From Granulicella pectinivorans (GTDB lineage Bacteria; Acidobacteriota; Terriglobia; Terriglobales; Acidobacteriaceae): a stretch of DNA of 64,000 bases. The stretch's first letter is position 1, and each line of letters begins with the position of its first letter. A program made the translations under genes and the position numbers. The stretch lies in assembly GCF_900114625.1 (NCBI RefSeq), contig NZ_FOZL01000001.1:4154001-4218000 (forward strand), given 5' to 3'. The notes beneath the pieces were generated by a model. The model saw only the letters and a program-made list of their open reading frames with translations, made no database searches and was not told the DNA's origin. Positions 52,711 through 60,900 of the stretch are shown in pieces.

Positions 52711-53528
52711 TAGAAGGTCTCCACAGTCTGCTTGTCACCGCGCAGAACTTCAATGCTGTAAGGTTTCGGTGCAGCGGCTGCGACGACAACTTTCTTCGCC
52801 ACAACCCGTTCGGGAGCTTTCACAGCCGCAACCTTCCCCAGCGAAGAAATCTGCATCGGCTGATCGTTGACCTGCTCGTGATCCTCGCCATTGCGAAGGA
52901 CGAAATGCACCGTGCCCTGCGTGCTCGCCAGCACCGCCTTCTCGGCATCCTGCGGCGAGACGAGCAGCGTCACGACATCCACCGTATTCGCCTTGCCATC
53001 GGGATCGGGCTGCATCTTCTGTCCCGCCGCAAGGATGGGAGCGTCCTGCAGAACCGTCGCCGTGACAGGGTCGTTGGAACCATTCGCGTGGTACGTCACC
53101 AGAACATCCACATGAGTCCCCGGAAATAGGAAGCCCGCGACACCCACAACCTGGTCGGACTTGAGCGACAGGGCGCGCATCCCATCGGGAATCCTCGTTG
53201 AAAGTCCGTTCCCTCCCCCGGCCCCGGACAGTTGATGTTCAAGCACTGGCTGATGCGCGGCGATGGGATAGAGCAACGTACGACCCACGACATCTTCCTG
53301 CTTCAGGAAAGCGCCTTGCAGAGGTGTAGTGCTGGGCCACGCGATCATCGTCAGATCGGCTGCTTTTAGGTTGTCTCCGACCTTCATCTCATGGACGGTG
53401 GAGACATAGTTGAGCTGCGCCACGGGGGCTGCCTTCGAATGACTGAATCGTTTGCTCAGCCAGTAGGTGAAGAGTCCCGAAATCACGATGGCGAGAGACA
53501 GGGCGAGAAGAAGACGGCGAGCGATCAT
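52710..53528 (-). CDS. rcpC: RcpC/CpaB Tad pilus assembly protein
   Basis: A 272-residue protein with an N-terminal membrane helix (IARRLLLALSLAIVISGLFTYWLSKRF). An SAF domain follows (VGDNLKAADLTMIAWPSTTPLQGAFLKQEDVVGRTLLYPIAAHQPV), then an RcpC domain (GMRALSLKSDQVVGVAGFLFPGTHVDVLVTYHANG). CpaB proteins sit in the periplasm and stabilise the secretin, perhaps binding peptidoglycan. The ATG at 53528 overlaps the prepilin peptidase TGA as ATGA, which settles the start over a frame 45 nt longer. Confidence 0.92.
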   Translation of the reverse strand: MIARRLLLALSLAIVISGLFTYWLSKRFSHSKAAPVAQLNYVSTVHEMKVGDNLKAADLTMIAWPSTTPLQGAFLKQEDVVGRTLLYPIAAHQPVLEHQLSGAGGGNGLSTRIPDGMRALSLKSDQVVGVAGFLFPGTHVDVLVTYHANGSNDPVTATVLQDAPILAAGQKMQPDPDGKANTVDVVTLLVSPQDAEKAVLASTQGTVHFVLRNGEDHEQVNDQPMQISSLGKVAAVKAPERVVAKKVVVAAAAPKPYSIEVLRGDKQTVETF

Positions 53529-54073
53529 AGGCCAAAGCCCCGTATGGTTGAAGTGTAGAGCGTCAAAAGACATCCAGCCGCGATGGCAATGCCGTAAGGC
53601 AGACGAAGCGTTGCCGGATTGGAAACATTGAGTTCAGGATGCGGAGTCAAGCCCTCTTCGCGATGGTGTACGGCGAGGCGAAGCATATTGCGCAGCGTCG
53701 CGAGCAGGCGTCCATGGATTGCGGCAAGGACCAGTCCCATCACGCCGCCTGCAAGTGTCGTAAAGATAAGCAACGGTGCCGTGTTTCCGAGACCCACCAG
53801 GGCGGAGGCAGCGGCGATCAGCTTGACATCGCCCGCCCCCATGCCACCTGCTACGTAAAAGAAGAGAAAGATCGAGCCGGCGATGAGGGCTGCTGCCAGC
53901 GAGCTCAGGAGCCCGCGCCACCCATCGAGGCTCAGGTGAAGACACAGACCCGCAATCAATGCTGAACCCGTGAGACTGTTCGGAATCTTCCGGCTGCGAA
54001 TATCCGTCACAGCGGCTGCAAGCCCGCACACCACAGCAAACACCGGATAGATCAAATCTTTATCGATTGACAT
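53525..54073 (-). CDS. tadV: TadV/CpaA prepilin peptidase (A24 family)
   Basis: A 182-residue inner-membrane aspartic peptidase that trims Flp prepilin and the TadE-type pseudopilins. Both catalytic Asp residues are visible: Asp24 in TDIRSRKIPN and Asp82 in GMGAGDVKL. It lacks the N-methyltransferase domain of PilD, as usual for the Tad type. GGGGAG six nt before the ATG at 54073 supports this start rather than a GTG 18 nt earlier. The gene follows flp, separated by a strong hairpin. Confidence 0.93.
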   Translation of the reverse strand: MSIDKDLIYPVFAVVCGLAAAVTDIRSRKIPNSLTGSALIAGLCLHLSLDGWRGLLSSLAAALIAGSIFLFFYVAGGMGAGDVKLIAAASALVGLGNTAPLLIFTTLAGGVMGLVLAAIHGRLLATLRNMLRLAVHHREEGLTPHPELNVSNPATLRLPYGIAIAAGCLLTLYTSTIRGFGL

Positions 54074-54127
54074 CTGCGTCTCCCCCGACACACTTTCATC
54101 TCACGCTGCGCAGAGTGCAATGGTTTG

Positions 54128-54161
54128 CATGTCGAGGACCGGCTACCCGGTCCTCGACATG
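54128..54161 (-). promoter_or_regulatory. Perfect 15-bp hairpin between flp and the rest of the tad operon
   Basis: CATGTCGAGGACCGG (54128-54142) and CCGGTCCTCGACATG (54147-54161) are perfect inverted repeats with a 4-nt loop, placed 7 bp after the flp stop codon. No T-tract follows on the - strand. A structure like this can shield the abundant pilin message from 3' decay and lower read-through into the assembly genes. Confidence 0.65.
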
Positions 54162-54168
54162 AAGTGAG

Positions 54169-54357
54169 TTAGCCCGCAACCGCCGCATTCAGCCTTGCAC
54201 CGATGGAGGTGAAGACTCCGGTGATGGAAGTGGCAAGCGATTGCAGCGTGGCCACTGCGGCGAGACCGACGAGCGAGGCGACCAGTGCGTACTCGATGAG
54301 ATCCTGACCGGACTCATCGGCAAGAAATGCGGACACAAGACTCTTATTCATTTTCAT
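54169..54357 (-). CDS. flp: Flp major pilin
   Basis: A 62-residue Flp/Fap pilin, the rod subunit of the Tad pilus. The prepilin cleavage site falls after Gly17 (ADESG/QDLIEYALVA), with the Flp hallmark Glu-Tyr at mature positions 5-6 (Glu22, Tyr23), followed by one hydrophobic helix and a short tail ending NAAVAG. AAGGGGGA precedes the ATG. It is the first gene of the tad operon. Confidence 0.96.
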   Translation of the reverse strand: MKMNKSLVSAFLADESGQDLIEYALVASLVGLAAVATLQSLATSITGVFTSIGARLNAAVAG

Positions 54358-54406
54358 TTCATCCCCCTTGGATGTCCTACCTGTTTTACAGCGCTTACCC
54401 GAAGTA

Positions 54407-54532
54407 GTTGCCGCAACCCAAACAACCTCAAAGTATGTGGAAGCGGTTGCGACATCCCCATAAAAACATAAAAAAAATAGGTTGCAACACCCGTCCGCAA
54501 TTTCATCCCGGTTTCAATATCACTCGTGATAT
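54407..54532. promoter_or_regulatory. Cluster of palindromic motifs between flp and the GGDEF-EAL gene
   Basis: The 313-bp divergent gap contains four operator-like elements. GTTGC-C-GCAAC lies at 54407-54417, GGTTGCGAC at 54445-54453, GTTGCAAC at 54481-54488, and ATATCAC-TC-GTGATAT at 54517-54532. The first three share the core GTTGC at spacings of 39-40 and 34-35 bp. An AT-rich run (54460-54480) separates the second and third. The same protein could control pilin and the c-di-GMP enzyme from here. No sigma-54 box was found. Confidence 0.5.
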
Positions 54533-54670
54533 CACCCCTTGCACTCAGGTAATTGGCGCGCAGATATTGGTGAAGCGGGAGTATCACCACAGGAAAACGA
54601 ACTCGCTTACATCCGTGTATGCGGAGTAAGTCGACGCCCATCCAGGCTTCATCGAAGGGAGAAAGAACGC

Positions 54671-56338
54671 ATGACGCGATTCGCAGGGTCGATACAGAAC
54701 GAGTGTGCAATGGGGCTGTTCTCCTCACCGGCTGGAGCAGGAGAGGCCGTCCACATCTCTCCTGTGGCCCTCACGCTCGTTCTTGCTCTCTTCGTGGCAT
54801 CGTTCCTCGTCCTGGTTGCCGTCATCCAGCAACGCAGCACATCCAAGCGTAAGAAAGAGCTCGCTCAGACCGAAGATCGTCACCGCATGCAAACAGTGCT
54901 CACGGAGCAGAAGGTCACACGTCAGCAAAACGACGCTCTCGCCGAAGAGATCCGGGAAAGAAAGAGAACCGAAGTCAAGCTGCGCCATGCCGCGTTTCAC
55001 GATAGCCTCACCGGCCTCTTCAACCGCGCACATCTCATGGAAACCCTTCCTGCGGTGCTGGACAAGGTTCACGCCAGCACCAACGTCAACGCCCATGTCC
55101 TCTACATCGATCTCGACACCTTCAAAGCAGTCAACGACATGTTCGGTGCCCGCCTGGGTGATCTTCTTCTCATCGAGATGGCTCAACGGCTGAAGCAATG
55201 CATGCGCCCCGGCGAGATCCTTGCACGCGTAGGCGGCGATGAATTCGCCGTCATCTTGCCGGATGTTCGTGGAGTTGGGCAGGCCCTGAGAACGGCGCAG
55301 CGCCTCCTCACCGTGATCGAGGAGCCTGTGATCCTCGGTGGCATGTCCATCCCGATGGAAGCCAGCGTGGGGCACTGCCAGATCATCCCAAGCTACACCG
55401 ACGCCGAAGAGATCCTGCGCGACGCGGATACGGCCATGTACCACGCAAAACGCGAGGGTGGCGGTCGCGTCGTCACCTATCATCCCACCATGCAGGAGGC
55501 TGCCATGGCCTCCATGCAGGCCCGGCTTCAGCTCACTGCGGCGATTCAAAACGAGGAGTTCGAGCTCTTCTACCAACCACTCGTCGATATGCGCGACTGG
55601 TCCATCTTTGGCATGGAAGCCCTCATCCGGTGGAATCATCCCACCCGCGGTCTTCTCTTCCCTGGCGACTTCATCAAGCTGGCTGAAGAGTCGGGGCACA
55701 TCGTCAGTATCGGCCAATGGGTCATCAAACGCGGGTGCCGCGACATGGCTGCGCTTCACGCGGCAGCCGGCAAGAAACTCCTCATGAGCCTCAACGTATC
55801 CAGCAAGCAACTCGACGTACCCACCTTCTTCTCTGAGCTCGTCGAAGTCCTCGAAGAAACGAAGATCGATCCCACATGGCTTCAGCTTGAGATCACGGAG
55901 AGCATCTTCCTCACAGATGCAGCGCGCGTCGGCAAGCTTTTCGAAGACATCCGCGCCCTCGGGGTGCAAATCGCATTCGACGACTTCGGTACCGGCTACT
56001 CTTCTTTGAGCTACATCGGCAAGTACCCCATCGACACCTTGAAGCTCGATCAGTCCTTTGTCAAGAACATGAGCAAGAGCCCGATCAACGCGGAGATCGT
56101 GCAGTTCGTCATCAACATCGCCGCAGCCGCCAAGATGAAAGTGACCGCGGAGGGTGTGGAAGAAGAAGAACAGCGGCGCCAGCTCGTCTCCTACGGCTGC
56201 ATCCTCGCCCAGGGCTTTCTCTTCAGCAAAGGCATCCCGCTCATCGAGATGATCGAGCTCCTGGCCCGGCGCGAAGCGCTCACACCCAAGCCTGTCGATA
56301 AGCCGGCGAATCCTGGCGGCCTTCGGATCATTGCCTGA
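54671..56338 (+). CDS. Membrane GGDEF-EAL protein (c-di-GMP synthesis/breakdown)
   Basis: A 555-residue protein. A short periplasmic or N-out tail precedes one membrane helix (31-53), then a coiled coil (about 55-110) leads to the GGDEF domain with intact GGDEF at 188-192 and an EAL domain with EAL at 316-318. The EAL set (LNVSSKQL, EITES, FDDFGTGYSS, LKLDQSF, TAEGVE) is complete, so phosphodiesterase activity is likely. In front of GGDEF the inhibitory site reads RPGE instead of RxxD. The ATG at 54671 is preferred, with GGGAG 12 nt upstream, because the frame before it is featureless. It diverges from the Tad pilus genes and may tune their use. Confidence 0.92.
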   Translation: MTRFAGSIQNECAMGLFSSPAGAGEAVHISPVALTLVLALFVASFLVLVAVIQQRSTSKRKKELAQTEDRHRMQTVLTEQKVTRQQNDALAEEIRERKRTEVKLRHAAFHDSLTGLFNRAHLMETLPAVLDKVHASTNVNAHVLYIDLDTFKAVNDMFGARLGDLLLIEMAQRLKQCMRPGEILARVGGDEFAVILPDVRGVGQALRTAQRLLTVIEEPVILGGMSIPMEASVGHCQIIPSYTDAEEILRDADTAMYHAKREGGGRVVTYHPTMQEAAMASMQARLQLTAAIQNEEFELFYQPLVDMRDWSIFGMEALIRWNHPTRGLLFPGDFIKLAEESGHIVSIGQWVIKRGCRDMAALHAAAGKKLLMSLNVSSKQLDVPTFFSELVEVLEETKIDPTWLQLEITESIFLTDAARVGKLFEDIRALGVQIAFDDFGTGYSSLSYIGKYPIDTLKLDQSFVKNMSKSPINAEIVQFVINIAAAAKMKVTAEGVEEEEQRRQLVSYGCILAQGFLFSKGIPLIEMIELLARREALTPKPVDKPANPGGLRIIA

Positions 56339-56550
56339 GGTCTCGTCATGCGTGCTTCAAGCACCCGGAAGTCTGTCGGCATGCATACAGCACTCAGTCG
56401 TCCAGAGTCGCCCGCCACGCGAAACCTGCGCATAGGCCTACCGCAATCAGCACCTTCATAACAGCATCGCCGCCGAACGCCAACCCCGCGCGAAAATGGC
56501 CAATCCCACAGCCGCCGCCCCACCGAACACGATCCATCGGAAGCGCAGCA

Positions 56551-56595
56551 AACCGCCCCTGAAGCTGGACCGATGGTCCAGCTTCAGGGGCGGTT
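56551..56595 (-). terminator. Perfect 21-bp hairpin after the ompA-like gene
   Basis: AACCGCCCCTGAAGCTGGACC (56551-56571) and its exact inverse (56575-56595) enclose a 3-nt loop, 23 bp after the stop codon of the OmpA-family gene. On the - strand the stem ends GGGGCGGTTT, giving only a short T run, so it is a strong but not fully classical terminator. The stretch 56339-56550 to its left shows no supportable gene. Confidence 0.7.
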
Positions 56596-56617
56596 CCTTT
56601 CCAGCCGTAGTGCTCCG

Positions 56618-57940
56618 TCAGCGACTCAACGCAAACGCGGCCCGCCGGTTCTGCTGATAGCACGTCTCATCCTGCGTGCTGCATACAGGTGTCTCCTTGC
56701 CATAGCTGACGATCCGCAAACGCTGCCCGGGAACTCCCAGACGCATCAGGCTATCCCGGGCGGCATTCGCTCGCTTCTCGCCAAGCGCTAGGTTGTACTC
56801 CGCGGATCCACGCTCGTCCGAATAGCCCGCGATAATCACGTTGATCGTAGGATGAGCCATCAGGTAGGCAGCCGCATGCTCCACCGCCTCTTGCGCATCG
56901 GGTCGGATCGTGTAGCTGTCGTAGTCGAACAGAGCGTCCGGAACGTTATCGTGAAACTCCTTGTCCTTCTTCATCTCTGCCGCCGTCGGCGCCGCCGCAG
57001 GCACAGGCGTGTCCACCACCGCGGGCTTCGGCGCATTGACACGGAACGCGACCTCGCAGCTCTGGTTCGTCGACGGACTCGAAGCCAGCGCCGCCGTTCC
57101 CGTAACCGTGTATTCCCCCGCCGGCAGACCCGTCGTATCGATGCTGATGCTCCGTCCGCCCCCCGTAACCGTGCCTCCGTTGGTTGACCACGAATAGACC
57201 ACCTTCAACTGATCCGGCGTGGTCTTCGCATCACCCATGATCCGCAAAAGCTGTCCCGGTTCGATGTTGCCCGCATTGCCACTGCACGAAAACTCGATCT
57301 CGCTGGGACGCGGCGGTACCACCGGAGCGGGAGAAGACCACGCGTCCCGCGCGCCGAACTTCACCACAACTCCCACCCCAATCATCAGTTGGTTCTGCTC
57401 GTTGTCCGCGGCATTGGGAAATCCCGTTCGCAGATACTGCACATCCGGCACACGAACCGCAAACCGTCTCGTCAGATTGACATCCAGGCCCCCGCCCACG
57501 GACAGCGCGAAACTCGACGCGCTCGTCGTGTAGCTCGTCGCCGTCGGAAAGTAAGAGTCGCTTCCCTGCGCCTCGCCGAAAAGAACCTCACCATACGGTA
57601 CAAAGCGATTCATGCGCAGTGAAACCTTCGGTCCTCCCATATAGGTCCTCAGCGTCAGATTCTGCCCAAGCGCACTGATCTTGTTCGCATGCCCGGTCGT
57701 AAACTCACCGGTCACCGCAAGCCAGTTCAGGAAGTTGTAGTCCGCCGAGACATAAGCGCCATTGAGGTTGAAGCACTCGCAACCGGATGGTGGAGCGTTC
57801 GCTTTGATAAAGTTGTAGCCCGCCGAGATCTCCACCCGTGGAGTCGCAAACCCTGAGCTCACCGGGATGGCCTGTGCGTTCAGAGCAGGGGCAACAGCGC
57901 CCGCCGCAAGAAGAACAAGAGCTACCTTCGACATACGCAT
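56618..57940 (-). CDS. OmpA-family outer-membrane protein with Ig-like middle domain
   Basis: A 440-residue envelope protein. A signal peptide ends in ALNAQA, followed by an eight-strand-type barrel (residues 33-200; VEISAGYNFIKAN, GAYVSADYNFLNWLAVTGEF). An Ig/PKD-like segment (about 215-300) and a C-terminal OmpA/Pal domain (about 325-440) come next. The last carries ALFDYDSYTIRPDA and GYSDERGSAEYNLALGEKRANAARD, the peptidoglycan-binding motif. It links outer membrane and cell wall. AGGAGATAGGAAG before the ATG at 57940 supports the start. It lies 58 bp after the large repeat lipoprotein gene, across a hairpin. Confidence 0.92.
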   Translation of the reverse strand: MRMSKVALVLLAAGAVAPALNAQAIPVSSGFATPRVEISAGYNFIKANAPPSGCECFNLNGAYVSADYNFLNWLAVTGEFTTGHANKISALGQNLTLRTYMGGPKVSLRMNRFVPYGEVLFGEAQGSDSYFPTATSYTTSASSFALSVGGGLDVNLTRRFAVRVPDVQYLRTGFPNAADNEQNQLMIGVGVVVKFGARDAWSSPAPVVPPRPSEIEFSCSGNAGNIEPGQLLRIMGDAKTTPDQLKVVYSWSTNGGTVTGGGRSISIDTTGLPAGEYTVTGTAALASSPSTNQSCEVAFRVNAPKPAVVDTPVPAAAPTAAEMKKDKEFHDNVPDALFDYDSYTIRPDAQEAVEHAAAYLMAHPTINVIIAGYSDERGSAEYNLALGEKRANAARDSLMRLGVPGQRLRIVSYGKETPVCSTQDETCYQQNRRAAFALSR

Positions 57941-57954
57941 CTTCCTATCTCCTT

Positions 57955-57991
57955 CCGGGCCCCATCCGGGGCCCGGTGTTGAGTTTTTTTT
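57955..57991 (+). terminator. Perfect hairpin with T8 tract on the strand opposite ompA
   Basis: CCGGGCCCC (57955-57963) and GGGGCCCGG (57968-57976) form a 9-bp stem with a 4-nt loop; on the + strand TGTTGAG and eight T residues follow. No + strand gene is upstream. On the - strand it stands 22 bp after the stop of the repeat lipoprotein gene and directly before the ribosome site of ompA. It may stop antisense transcripts or act as a bidirectional terminator for the lipoprotein gene. Confidence 0.55.
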
Positions 57992-57998
57992 GAGCGAC

Positions 57999-60900
57999 TT
58001 AGTACAACAGCACGACCGAAGGCGAGGTCGACAGCGCGCTCGTATCGAGAAGTACGAACCGTGTTGGCGAGATCGCGTAGATCACCGTGGAGGAGCCCAG
58101 CAGGTAGCGGCCCGCGGTTGCGTCGGTCAGGGTGTAGTTCTGCGTGCCGGTCACCCCGAGCTGAAGTATGTTGATCGTTCCCACACCGACGTTCAGATCG
58201 GTCGTGGTGGATGCGTGGCCCGCTCCGTCCGCGGTAAACGTACCGGAGCCGTCGATGCTCGCCACCGTACTCGCCGCCGTCGTGCCGTAGACGTACGTTC
58301 CATTCAGCGTGGAGAAGCTGAAGGGCGATCCCGTCTGCGGTTCGAAGTTGCCGAGACCAGCGTAGCCCGTCTCCAGGAAGTAGCCCCGGTTCGGTGCAAC
58401 GAGGTAGAAGACGCGTGCCGGAGGAGGCGTATTGCCCAATCCAAGCAGGGTCAGAATGCCAGGCAGCAAGCCGCTCGGCGCAGGATAGTTGAGAACGCCT
58501 CTTCCATTGCTGCTTACCGTGCAGACGCTATTACCCGTCGACTGGTAGGTGCCCAGAAGTGCGTTGAGGATAGGAGCGCCGCTGCCCAGTCCGGTCAATC
58601 CATTCACCAGACCCGTCAGGCCGCCGATGTCGACGTTGGTCGTATTGCATGTCCCGGCCGCATCCGCCGTACCCCGGAAGATCGTGGATGTGGACAGGTT
58701 CAGCACATTCTGCAGCGTCGCGCCAACAAGACCCGGGTTCGTCGCGGAGTTCTCATACCCCACGTACGGCCCGCTCATCGAAGCGTTGCTGAAGGTTGTC
58801 GTCGTCTGCCGCTGCGCCGTACCGGCCAGCAGGATGTACGACGAGTGTTTGTCCGTGGAGAGGATAAAGGCCTGATCCGCTCCAACCAGGTACACCGCGT
58901 AGTCGGTCGGGTACACCCCTGCCGGTGTTCCCGTCGTCTGCATCGACATCTCCAGGCGGCCATTGCCATCGGCCGTCGTGTAGGTGCCGCTCAGCGACGA
59001 GTTGGCAAGGTTGGTCTGGGCGATATTCTCATCGCCCGTTCCACCGCTGATCGCGCCCGCGCCATCGGTTGAGAACTGACCGACCGAAGCAGCGGGACCG
59101 GCGAAGATCCCCACCGTGCAGGCCGGCAGGCAAGGCGAGTCACCGGAGAGCCCAAAGGCATAGCTGCCTGTCAGGCCAGCCGCGAAGGTCGTGGGCTGCT
59201 GCTGCAGCAGAGTCCCCGATCCCTTCGTGCCACTGAGGTTATTCGAGTCGAACTCGATCATGTCCGCCTTCGTCGCGACCGTCGCCGGAGCCACCGGAGC
59301 CTTCACCGAGATCGCATAGATCGCGGTGGAGCCAGTGGTGCCGTCGGCGTTCAGCGTCGTGATCGCCATCGTCCCGCGCTGGTCCGTACCGATGGTGTAC
59401 GTGCCCACGAAGTTGCTGCTGCTGATCGTGTTACCCGTCGGATTCGACGTCTGATGATTCGAATCCAGTTCGCCCGCGCTGAGAACGCCCGTACCGTCAG
59501 CCGTAAAGCTGCCGACCGAAGCGGTCTTGTAAGCGAGCACGCCCGCCACCTCATCGTCGTAACCCTGGAAGAGGAAGGCATAGGGCCCCGTCAACTCAGG
59601 ATCGTTCGGCGTGGTGGGATAGACGACCAGGAGAACAAGAGGCAGAGCTGCAGTCTGCGGTGTGGCTTCGCTATCCGTTGCCGTAACCGTAAAGCTGCTC
59701 GCCCCGGGAGCCGTCGGCGTGCCGCTCACGACACCTGCTGTCGAGAGCGTCAATCCGGCAGGCAGAGCGCCCGTCGTGACGGCGTACGTGTAGGGACCGA
59801 TTCCACCCGAAGCATGCAGCGTCTGGTTATACGCAACGCCAATCGTTGCGTTCGGAAGCGATCCGGTAAAGGTCAGCGGCGGCACGGGAAGAACCGTGAT
59901 CGCAACAGGCCCCGTTGTGGTCTTGACCGGTGTGCTGGCATCCGTCGCGGTGATCGAGACAGTGCTCACTCCAGCAGTCGTCGGGGTACCGGTGACCGTG
60001 CAGGCAGACCCAAGCGTCAGACCAGCCGGGAGCGTCCCCCCCGCCAGTGTGCAGCTATAAGGTGCCGTGCCATTGCTCACGCCGATCACTCCAACGTAGG
60101 GCGTAGCAACCGTGGCGTTCGCAGGCGAACTCAACGTCAGCGTGACAGCCGCCGCGTTCACCGTAATCGTCACGGGGCCCGAGCTGGTGGTCGCAGGACT
60201 GCTGGAGTCCGTCGCCTTCACGGTGATCGGGCTGCTTCCCGCCGTAGTCGGCGTTCCACTCACCACGCATCCCGCCCCAAGCGTCAGGCCGGTCGGCAGC
60301 GTCCCAGCGGTAATGGTGCAGGTATAGGGCGCGGTACCTCCCGTCACACCGATGGTGCCGGTGTAAGGAGTTCCCGCAGTAGCCGCTGGCGGAGACGTAA
60401 TCGTCAGCGTCGGAGCCGCCGTGATCGTGATGCTGACCGGACCGCTCGTCGTCTGGCTTGGAGTGCCTGCATCCGTCGCCTTCACCGTCAGGTTCGACGT
60501 GCCGGCAACCGTAGGCGTTCCGCTCACCGAGCATCCTGCACCCAGCGTAAGCCCCGCAGGCAGCGTGCCCGCCGTGATCGAGCAGCTATACGGAGCAGTG
60601 CCGCCATTCACGCCGACCGTGGCCGTGTAGGGCGTTCCCACCACTCCATTCGGCAGCGTCGTCACAGCAAGCGTCAGCGCCGCAGGCAGGATTGTGATCG
60701 TCACCTGACCGCTCGCCGTCTGCACCGGATTGCCGGAGTCGGTCGCCTTCACCGTCATGGTCGAGAGACCGGCCGTCGTCGGCGTTCCACTCACCACGCA
60801 TCCCGCTCCAAGCGTCAACCCGGCAGGCAGTGTCCCTGTCGTGATCGCGCAGGAGTACGGACCCGTTCCACCCAAGACGCCAATCGTGGACGAGTAAGGC

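Noticed and set aside
56394..56663. Small - strand frames with a hydrophobic stretch after ompA
   Set aside because: The 89-codon frame runs through the ompA end and the 21-bp hairpin; a 28-codon alternative (starting at a TTG in the hairpin) has no family support.
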